Shown here piece by piece: positions 57,881 through 64,000 of a stretch of 64,000 bases of DNA (positions within the stretch are counted from its first letter, which is position 1; every line of letters starts with the position of its first letter). The DNA lies in NCBI RefSeq assembly GCF_003253995.1, contig NZ_QKZL01000009.1:62001-126000 (forward strand), given 5' to 3'. Below the pieces are notes generated by a model. It saw only the letters and a list, made by a program, of their open reading frames with translations. It searched no databases and was not told where the DNA came from. The position numbers were made by a program, and so were the translations under genes. Origin of the DNA: Palleronia aestuarii (GTDB lineage: Bacteria > Pseudomonadota > Alphaproteobacteria > Rhodobacterales > Rhodobacteraceae).

Positions 57881-59236
57881 ATGGGCCTCGACATCTCCAT
57901 CGAGCTTCTGACGCTCATCATGTTCGGCTCGTTGCTGGTCCTGCTGATGGCGGGGCTGCCCCTCGCCTTCGTGACCGGCGGCCTCGCCTGCGTGTTCCTC
58001 TTCGTCCTGGGCGACGAACGGGCGCTCAACATCGTGCCCTCGCGGATCTTCCCGCTGATGACGAATTACCAGCTCTCGGCCATCCCGCTCTTCATCTTCA
58101 TGGCGGCGATGCTCGAACGCGCGGGCATCATCAACGAGATGTTCGACGTCATCTACAAGGTCCTCGGCGGGTTGAAGGGCGGTCTCGCCTCAGCGACCGT
58201 CATCGCCTCTACGATCCTCGCCGCGATGGTGGGCGTGATCGGCGCCGCGGTGGTAACGATGGGCATCATCGCGCTGCCCGCCATGCTTGCGCGCAAGTAC
58301 GATCCGAAGATCGCAATGGGATCGATCATGGCGGGCGGCACGCTCGGCATCCTCATCCCGCCCTCGATCCTCGCGATCATCTACGCCGTCGTGGCGGAAC
58401 AATCGGTGGGCGAGCTTTTCATCGGCGCGGTCATCCCCGGCCTGATGCTGTCGGGTCTCTATATCGGCTACGTCTCGCTGCGCTGCTTCATCAATCCGCA
58501 GATGGGCCCGCCGATCCCGATGGAGGAGCGGATCTCAACCCGCGAGAAGATCGGCCTGATGGGCAACATGGCCGCGCCCCTCATCCTCATCGCGGTGGTG
58601 CTCGGCATCATCTTCAGCGGCGTCGCCACCCCCGTGGAGGCCGCCGGGATCGGGACCTTCGGCGCGTTCATCGTCGCTGCCATCCACCGCAAGCTCGACT
58701 GGCCGACGATCCGGGAAGCCTGCCTCACCACGCTGAAGGCCAGCGCCATGGTGATCTGGATCATGTTCGGGGCCACGATCTTCGTGGGTCTCTACGTCCT
58801 CGAAGGGGGGCAGCAATTCGTGCAGGAAGCGCTCGCCGCGACAGGTCTCGGGCCGTGGGGCATCCTGATCCTGATGCAGATCATCCTCGTCGTCCTCGGC
58901 ATGTTCCTCGACTGGGTCGGCATCCTGCTCCTCTGCGTGCCGATCTTCGTGCCGATCATCCGGGCGCTCGGCGCGCAGGCCTTCGGGCTTGGCGATCCCG
59001 ACGATCTGGTGCTCTGGTTCGGCGTGCTCTATCTCGTCAACATGCAGATGTCGTTCCTCTCCCCACCCTTCGGCTATGCGCTTTTCTACCTGCGCGGGGT
59101 GGCCCCGGACTCGATCCCGATGACCGACATCTTCAAGGCGGCACTTCCGTTCCTCGGCCTGCAAGTCCTCGGGCTTGCCCTTTGCATGGTCTTCCCGCAG
59201 ATCATCACGTGGTTGCCGCGCCTGGTCTACGGATAG
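57881..59236 (+). CDS. TRAP transporter large permease (DctM)
   Basis: 451 residues with about 12 membrane helices; the Na+-coupled channel of the TRAP system. Family features: LAFVTGG, GGLKGGLASATVIASTILAAMVGVIGAA near 90-117, GGTLGILIPPSILAIIYAVV near 149-168 and GMFLDWVGILLLCVPIF. Receives substrate from the binding protein encoded upstream and pairs with the fused DctQ. The flavoprotein gene follows after 12 bases but is functionally unrelated. Confidence 0.95.
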   Translation: MGLDISIELLTLIMFGSLLVLLMAGLPLAFVTGGLACVFLFVLGDERALNIVPSRIFPLMTNYQLSAIPLFIFMAAMLERAGIINEMFDVIYKVLGGLKGGLASATVIASTILAAMVGVIGAAVVTMGIIALPAMLARKYDPKIAMGSIMAGGTLGILIPPSILAIIYAVVAEQSVGELFIGAVIPGLMLSGLYIGYVSLRCFINPQMGPPIPMEERISTREKIGLMGNMAAPLILIAVVLGIIFSGVATPVEAAGIGTFGAFIVAAIHRKLDWPTIREACLTTLKASAMVIWIMFGATIFVGLYVLEGGQQFVQEALAATGLGPWGILILMQIILVVLGMFLDWVGILLLCVPIFVPIIRALGAQAFGLGDPDDLVLWFGVLYLVNMQMSFLSPPFGYALFYLRGVAPDSIPMTDIFKAALPFLGLQVLGLALCMVFPQIITWLPRLVYG

Positions 59237-59248
59237 GTTCGGGGGAAC

Positions 59249-60760
59249 ATGCCGCCATCGCCGCGCGACGAGACGCCCGATGCCCTCGTGATCGGCGCGG
59301 GCCCCGCAGGGCTGATGGCGGCGGAGGAGCTGGCGCGCGCGGGCCGCTCGGTCGTGATCGCCGATGCGATGCCGTCGCCGGCCCGGAAGTTCCTGATGGC
59401 CGGGAAATCCGGGCTGAACCTGACGAAGGTGGAAGACCCGGACAGGTTCCGCGCGGCCTACGGAGAGGGTGCGGGGCCGGTTCCGGCGCTCGTCGAAGCC
59501 TTCGGGCCAGCGGAGATCGCGTCCTGGGCCGAAGGGCTGGACCAGCCCCTCTTCACCGGATCGACGGGCCGCGTGTTCCCGGTGGCGATGAAGGCGTCGC
59601 CGCTCCTGCGGGCCTGGCTCGCCCGGCTCGACAAGGCGGGCGTGATCCTGCGCCGTCGCTGGCGCTGGACGGGCTGGCACGAAGGTACCTGCTTCGAGAC
59701 ACCCGAGGGGGCCAGAACCCTCCATCCGCATGTGACGATCCTGGCGCTCGGCGGCGCGTCGTGGCGACGCCTCGGATCGGACGGCGCCTGGGTGCCTTGG
59801 CTGCGCGAGGCGGGAGTGACGGTCCACGCGTTCCGCCCGGCAAATGCGGGCCTCGGGATCGACTGGTCGCCCCACATGGCGCCCCATCACGGCACCCCGG
59901 TCAAGGGCGTCGCGCTCGACGCAGGCGGCACCCGGCACCGGGGCGAATTCGTCGTCTCCGCCACCGGGCTCGAGGGCGGCGGGATCTATGCCGTGAGCCG
60001 CGCGGTCCGCGATGGCGCGGACCTCTATCTCGACCTCAAACCGGATTGGCCTGTGGAGAGGGTGGAAGAGCGGCTCGCCACGGCGCGCGGCGCCATCGGC
60101 AACCGGCTGCGCAAGGGTCTGCGCCTCGATCCGGTCGCCACGGCACTCCTCATGGAGTTCGGTCGCCCCGTGCCGCGAGGCTCCGGGCTCGCTGCCCTCG
60201 TCAAGCGCCTGCCCGTGCGCCATGCCGGTCTCGCCCCGCTCGATGCCGCGATCTCATCCGCGGGAGGCGTCGCCTGGGAAAGTGTCGATCCGTCCCTGAT
60301 GCTCCGCGCGCGGCCGGGCGCCTTCGTGGCGGGGGAGATGCTCGACTGGGAGGCGCCCACGGGCGGCTATCTCCTGACCGCCTGCCTTGCGACGGGGCGT
60401 CATGCCGGGCGTGCCGCGGCGGCCTATCTCGAGGCGCAAAAGGCCGCCCGGAAGGATCCGCGATCCCTGGAACAGTCGGCTTTCCCGGAGGTTGACCCCC
60501 AGATCATCACGAGGAGACACGCCATGCACGAGACCCTGCGCGCGGCCATCGACAAGCTGGACGCCGGCGATTGGGAAGCGGCCCACGAGGCATCACAGGC
60601 GGATCCGGGGCCGGAGGCCGCATGGCTCCATGCCCATCTTCACCGCGTCGAGGGCGACGAGGCCAATGCCGCCTACTGGTATCGCCGCGCCGGCCGCGAT
60701 CCGTTTCCCGGCACCGTGGAGGAGGAACGCGCCGCGCTGCGCGACGCCGTTTCGGCCTGA
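59249..60760 (+). CDS. TIGR03862-type FAD-dependent oxidoreductase with extra C-terminal module
   Basis: 503 residues. N-terminal [13 protein letters not shown] binds FAD (about 16-28), [16 protein letters not shown] is the HI0933/TIGR03862 signature, and [22 protein letters not shown] closes the flavin domain near residue 385-400. The usual protein ends soon after. Here the frame runs on from about residue 425 into [21 protein letters not shown], a small helical protein I recall as a separate gene in relatives. A GAGGAGA stands before its Met at 60524, so 60524-60760 (78 residues) may also be translated alone, and a TGA in another frame at 60493-60495 is where an indel would end the flavoprotein. 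Confidence 0.82.
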   Translation: MPPSPRDETPDALVIGAGPAGLMAAEELARAGRSVVIADAMPSPARKFLMAGKSGLNLTKVEDPDRFRAAYGEGAGPVPALVEAFGPAEIASWAEGLDQPLFTGSTGRVFPVAMKASPLLRAWLARLDKAGVILRRRWRWTGWHEGTCFETPEGARTLHPHVTILALGGASWRRLGSDGAWVPWLREAGVTVHAFRPANAGLGIDWSPHMAPHHGTPVKGVALDAGGTRHRGEFVVSATGLEGGGIYAVSRAVRDGADLYLDLKPDWPVERVEERLATARGAIGNRLRKGLRLDPVATALLMEFGRPVPRGSGLAALVKRLPVRHAGLAPLDAAISSAGGVAWESVDPSLMLRARPGAFVAGEMLDWEAPTGGYLLTACLATGRHAGRAAAAYLEAQKAARKDPRSLEQSAFPEVDPQIITRRHAMHETLRAAIDKLDAGDWEAAHEASQADPGPEAAWLHAHLHRVEGDEANAAYWYRRAGRDPFPGTVEEERAALRDAVSA

Positions 60761-60821
60761 GGAAACCACGTCGACGGAACGGCCCTTCCCTCCCCGATCG
60801 GGGCCGCGTATCCCCGGCCGC

Positions 60822-61892
60822 ATGACGACTTTCTCAGACCTCTACTCCCGCAAGATTTCCGACGGCGCGCTGCAAAAAGACCCCGCCCAGCAGGCGGTGC
60901 TGCCGGAATTCGAACGAATTTCCAGGGAACTCGCAGAGCAGAAGCCGAAGCGCGGCTGGTTCTCCCGGTCCACGCCGGAGCCCGCGACGGGCCTCTATCT
61001 CTGGGGCGGGGTCGGACGCGGCAAGTCGATGCTCATGGATCTGTTCTTCGAGCACGTGGAGGTCGAGGGAAAGCGCCGTGTGCATTTCCACGCTTTCATG
61101 CAGGAGGTCCATGCGGGCATCAAGGCGGCGCGCAAGCGCGGTGTCGACGACGCCCTCGCCCCCGTGGCCGACGGGATCGCCGAGGATTTGAGGCTCCTCT
61201 GCTTCGACGAGATGCAGATCGGCGACATCACCGACGCGATGATCGTGGGTCGCCTCTTCGAACGGCTCTTTGCGGCGGGCGTCACCGTGGTCGCGACCTC
61301 TAACCGGGTGCCCGACGACCTCTACAAGGACGGTCTCAACCGCGAACTGTTCCTGCCCTTCATCGACCACATCAAGAAGCGCATGAAGGTGGTCGAACTC
61401 GCCTCGCCCAAGGATTGGCGGGAGGAGCGCATCGCCGGTGCGGAGGTCTATTTCACCCCCGCCGATGCGGATGCGCGCCAGGCGATGGACGCTCTCTGGG
61501 ACGGGCTCGCGAACGGGCCGGGCGAGCCGCTGATCCTCGAGGTGAGCGGACGCAAGGTCGAGGTGCCGCGCTTCTTGAACGGGGTCGGCCGCGCGAGCTT
61601 CTGGGAGCTTTGCGCAAAGCCCCTCGGCGCCGCCGACTACCTCGCGCTCGCGAAGCGGCTCCGGGTGCTTCTCCTCGAGGATGTGCCGCGTCTCGGTTCG
61701 GAGAACTACAACGAGGCGAAACGGTTCGTGACGCTCATCGATGCGCTCTACGAGGCCCGCGTGCGCATCGCGATCTCGGCCGCCGACCGGCCCCGGAACC
61801 TCTACGTCGAGGGCACCGGGTCGTTCGAGTTCGAACGGACCGTCTCCCGTCTCGCAGAGATGCGGAGCGAGGGTTGGGGAAAGGCGGCGTGA
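60822..61892 (+). CDS. zapE: Cell division ATPase ZapE (AFG1-like)
   Basis: 356 residues. Walker A GGVGRGKS at about 62-69, LLCFDEMQIGDITDAMI contains Walker B, VATSNRVPDDLYKDGLNRELFLPFI is the AFG1/ZapE family block and FWELCAKPLGAADYLALA lies in the C-terminal part. ZapE binds FtsZ and is needed for division under low oxygen in E. coli; mitochondrial Afg1 helps assemble respiratory complexes. The ATG at 60822 has no good Shine-Dalgarno. Convergent with folC, seven bases apart. Confidence 0.95.
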   Translation: MTTFSDLYSRKISDGALQKDPAQQAVLPEFERISRELAEQKPKRGWFSRSTPEPATGLYLWGGVGRGKSMLMDLFFEHVEVEGKRRVHFHAFMQEVHAGIKAARKRGVDDALAPVADGIAEDLRLLCFDEMQIGDITDAMIVGRLFERLFAAGVTVVATSNRVPDDLYKDGLNRELFLPFIDHIKKRMKVVELASPKDWREERIAGAEVYFTPADADARQAMDALWDGLANGPGEPLILEVSGRKVEVPRFLNGVGRASFWELCAKPLGAADYLALAKRLRVLLLEDVPRLGSENYNEAKRFVTLIDALYEARVRIAISAADRPRNLYVEGTGSFEFERTVSRLAEMRSEGWGKAA

Positions 61893-61899
61893 CCGCTCT

Positions 61900-63174
61900 T
61901 CAGCCGTTCTCGCGCAAAATGTGGCCCGCGAGATAGAGAGATCCGCACAGGAGGATGCGTGCGTGAGGGTTCCCACGCGCGATCTCCCTCACCGCGCTTT
62001 CCGCGTCGGACGCGGTCGCGGCGCGGAAGCCCGCGTCCCGTGCGACCTCCGCGGTCGTCTCCGCGGGTAGCGTGTTCGCCTCTCCGGGGATCGACAGCGC
62101 GGTCAGGCTTGCCGCATGCGGGGCGAGCGGCCGGAGATAGCCTGCCACGTCCTTCGTGTTGAGCATCCCGCAAACGAGATGCGTCGGGCGCCGTGACATC
62201 CGCGACAGCGTTTCCGCGAGCGCCTCGCCTGCCGACGGATTGTGCCCGCCATCAAGCCAGATCTCCGCGTCCGGAGCAGCCTCGACGAGCGGCCCCCGGC
62301 GCACACGTTGCATCCGGGCGGGCCATTCGGCGCGCGTCATCGCCCCCTCGCAGCCGGCCTCCCCGATCCCGAGCGCACGCAGGGCTGCGAGCGCAATGCC
62401 GGCATTCTCGATCTGGTGCGGACCCGCAAGGACGGGCGGCGGCAGGTCGAGCAACCCGGTCTCGTCCTGAAACACGAGCCGCCCGTGCTCGAGGCCGACA
62501 TGCCAGTGCTCGCCCCGCACGAAAAGCGGCGCGCGAAGCCGTGCCGCCCGTCTCTCGATCACCTCGAGCGCCTCCGGCTCCTGATGACCGATCACCGCCG
62601 GCACACCCGCCTTCAGGATGCCTGCTTTTTCACCCGCGATCTCGGGCAGCGTCTCGCCCAGGTAGGATTGGTGATCGAGGGAGACGGGCGTGATGATCGT
62701 AAGGCGCGGGTCTGCAACGACATTTGTCGCGTCGAGCCGTCCGCCGAGACCGGTTTCGAGTAACGTGAAGTCGGCCGGGTTTCGCGCGAAAGCCAGCAAC
62801 GCCGAGCAGGTCGTGATCTCGAAGAAGGTGATCGGTGTCTCCCCGTTCGCCGCCTCGCATTCGTCGAGCAGCGCCGCCAGGTCCGCCTCCCCGATCAGCT
62901 CCCCACCGAGGCGGATGCGTTCGTGAAACCGTGCGAGATGCGGAGAGGTATAGACGTGAACGCGATGCCCCGCCGCCTCGAGCCCGGCGCGGATCATCGC
63001 GAGGGTCGATCCCTTCCCGTTTGTCCCCGCGACATGGATGACGGGAGGAAGATCGGCCTCCGGATGGCCGAGCGTCTCCAGAAGGCGCCACATCCGGTCG
63101 AGCGTCAGGTCGATGAGCTTCGGATGCAGCCGCATGAGCCGCGCCAGGATCGCGTCCGTACCGTCCATCGTCAT
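61900..63174 (-). CDS. folC: Folylpolyglutamate/dihydrofolate synthase
   Basis: 424 residues of the Mur ligase fold; adds glutamate to dihydropteroate and folates. HVAGTNGKGSTLAMI (about 47-61) is the P-loop, TSPHLARFHERIRL and DFTLLETGLGGRLDATN follow, SLDHQSYLGETLPEIAGEKAGI and DGGHNPSAGE are further family blocks. The ATG at 63174 overlaps the preceding stop as ATGA and gives the family N-terminus. accD and folC neighbours are common; here a membrane protein gene is between them. Confidence 0.95.
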   Translation of the reverse strand: MTMDGTDAILARLMRLHPKLIDLTLDRMWRLLETLGHPEADLPPVIHVAGTNGKGSTLAMIRAGLEAAGHRVHVYTSPHLARFHERIRLGGELIGEADLAALLDECEAANGETPITFFEITTCSALLAFARNPADFTLLETGLGGRLDATNVVADPRLTIITPVSLDHQSYLGETLPEIAGEKAGILKAGVPAVIGHQEPEALEVIERRAARLRAPLFVRGEHWHVGLEHGRLVFQDETGLLDLPPPVLAGPHQIENAGIALAALRALGIGEAGCEGAMTRAEWPARMQRVRRGPLVEAAPDAEIWLDGGHNPSAGEALAETLSRMSRRPTHLVCGMLNTKDVAGYLRPLAPHAASLTALSIPGEANTLPAETTAEVARDAGFRAATASDAESAVREIARGNPHARILLCGSLYLAGHILRENG

Positions 63175-63554
63175 GTCCGAGTATCGATGATCTTGAGGAA
63201 GGTGAGGCCGAGAACCACGTCGAAGCTGAAATCGAACCAGAGCCATGGCGGCGTGGCCTCGCCCAGCTTGAGTATGAAGCTGAGCCCGAGAGCGGCATGG
63301 GCCATGACCGCGTACGCGATGAGCCGCGGCGCGAAGAGATAGCCTGCGATGGCCACCGCGACGAACACCCCGAAGATGGCGAGATGCAGCGGGAAGGAAG
63401 GCGTGCCCGAGGCGATGGCGAAGACGGGTTGGACCGAGGCCACGACGACGATCGACATCGCGGCCGCGCCGCGATCCCGAAGCAGATCGGCGAGGGAAAG
63501 CACGAATATGAAAAGCACTGCGGCCGCGACGCCAACGAGGATCCCGATGATCAT
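63171..63554 (-). CDS. Unrecognised four-helix membrane protein
   Basis: 127 residues with four predicted membrane helices (about 2-20, 32-50, 55-75 and 80-98) and a short C-terminal tail ending FLKIIDTRT. The middle part PSFPLHLAIFGVFVAVAIAGYLFAPRLIAYAVMAH is hydrophobic with few charged residues. Start ATG at 63554 is seven bases after the accD stop and its own stop overlaps folC as ATGA, so it is translated with both. I cannot assign a family. Confidence 0.65.
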   Translation of the reverse strand: MIIGILVGVAAAVLFIFVLSLADLLRDRGAAAMSIVVVASVQPVFAIASGTPSFPLHLAIFGVFVAVAIAGYLFAPRLIAYAVMAHAALGLSFILKLGEATPPWLWFDFSFDVVLGLTFLKIIDTRT

Positions 63555-63561
63555 GCCGGCA

Positions 63562-64000
63562 TCAGTCCGCCCGCGCCGGTTCCGGATCGCGCGTGGCCGG
63601 CGTGGTCTCCACCTGCGGGCCTTCGCCGGGCGGCGGCAGCTCCCCGTGGATCGCAGGAGGCATGTTGCACAGCATTCTCAGGATGGTGATGAGCTCGGAC
63701 CGCATCTCGCGTCGATCCGTGACGCGGTCGAGCATGCCATGATCGAGAAGGTACTCCGCGCGCTGGAATCCCTCCGGGAGCTTTTCCCTGATCGTCTGCT
63801 CGATGACACGCGGCCCGGCGAAACAGATCAGCGCGTTCGGCTCGGCGATATGCACGTCTCCGAGCATGGCATAGGAGGCCGTGACACCCCCCGTCGTCGG
63901 ATGCGTGAGGACGACCACGTAGGGCAGACCCGCCTCCTTGAGCATCTCCACCGCGACGGTCGTGCGCGGCATCTGCATGAGCGACAGGATCCCTTCCTGC
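63562..64000 (-). CDS. accD: Acetyl-CoA carboxylase carboxyltransferase subunit beta, C-terminal part
   Basis: The N-terminus lies beyond the right edge. The 145 visible codons read [20 protein letters not shown], then [46 protein letters not shown], the core of the AccD crotonase-fold active site, and [29 protein letters not shown]. The last ~30 residues are a Pro/Glu-rich tail typical of alphaproteobacterial AccD. Transfers the carboxyl group from biotin to acetyl-CoA in fatty acid synthesis. No zinc ribbon is visible because it is N-terminal. Confidence 0.95.
   Translation of the reverse strand, partial: QEGILSLMQMPRTTVAVEMLKEAGLPYVVVLTHPTTGGVTASYAMLGDVHIAEPNALICFAGPRVIEQTIREKLPEGFQRAEYLLDHGMLDRVTDRREMRSELITILRMLCNMPPAIHGELPPPGEGPQVETTPATRDPEPARAD

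Noticed and set aside
57136-60495. 1119-codon plus-strand frame overlapping dctQ, dctM and the flavoprotein gene
   Set aside because: Arg/Gly/Pro/His-rich shadow in another frame that spans three well-defined genes.

Overview
The window is about 64 kb of high-GC chromosome from an alphaproteobacterium of the Rhodobacteraceae, probably of the marine Roseobacter type. Supporting signs are a GcrA cell-cycle regulator, long-form HPF directly after lptB with no rpoN between them, a DUF1674 (SdhAF4) protein, a TRAP transporter with an enlarged DctQ, a NavBac sodium channel with the TLESWSM filter, and many stop/start overlaps between genes. Species cannot be assigned from the sequence alone.

Layout. 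1-0.98 kb is AT-rich and holds the N-terminal part of an unrecognised accessory gene; it meets lepA at a perfect 18-bp inverted repeat. 1-7.5 kb: lepA, a spermidine-synthase-like methyltransferase, meaB coupled to a sulfotransferase-like gene, rpmB, a CobB sirtuin, a small lipoprotein and acylphosphatase. 7.7-16.9 kb: hrpB, a BCCT transporter, a paired palindromic repeat, a NavBac channel, argF-argD, a DUF2189 membrane protein and an orphan ABC-2 permease. 17-20.4 kb: gcrA, a TauE/SafE permease and a glutathionylspermidine synthase-like/ygiB-like pair. 20.5-32 kb: a long minus-strand run of rmuC-mutL, a zinc M16 peptidase with a zinc-less partner, a DUF3035 lipoprotein, lspA, purH, a heparinase II/III protein and rsmB, with many genes overlapping by 1-4 nt.

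32-35.7 kb: DUF1674, dapB, then rbfA, a phosphodiester-glycosidase-like protein, truB and DUF1643. 35.7-39.1 kb: a large secreted RTX nuclease of the ExeM/NucH type. 39.3-44.9 kb: DUF808, idi, an RNase D-like exonuclease, lptC-lptA-lptB, hpf and ptsN, an envelope and stress block. 44.9-50.5 kb: moaE, moaD, pgsA and uvrC on the minus strand, interrupted by a lower-GC FkbH-like gene in the opposite direction. 50.7-55.2 kb: a pteridine-reductase-like SDR, a Na+/Ca2+ exchanger, a 54-residue CxxC membrane protein, an S49 peptidase and an ABC-2 exporter pair. 55.4-61.9 kb: a TRAP operon, a flavoprotein with an extra C-terminal module and zapE. 61.9-64 kb: folC, an unknown membrane protein and the C-terminal part of accD.

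Most of the window is ordinary core genome. The parts that look accessory or unusual are the left-edge gene and its junction, the FkbH insertion, the TM2-coiled-coil-DctQ fusion, the flavoprotein C-terminal fusion, the RTX nuclease, the small CxxC membrane protein, and an AT-rich leader upstream of uvrC with a perfect DnaA box. I saw no tRNA or rRNA genes, CRISPR arrays, insertion sequences or integrases. No gene-free stretch exceeds 300 bases.
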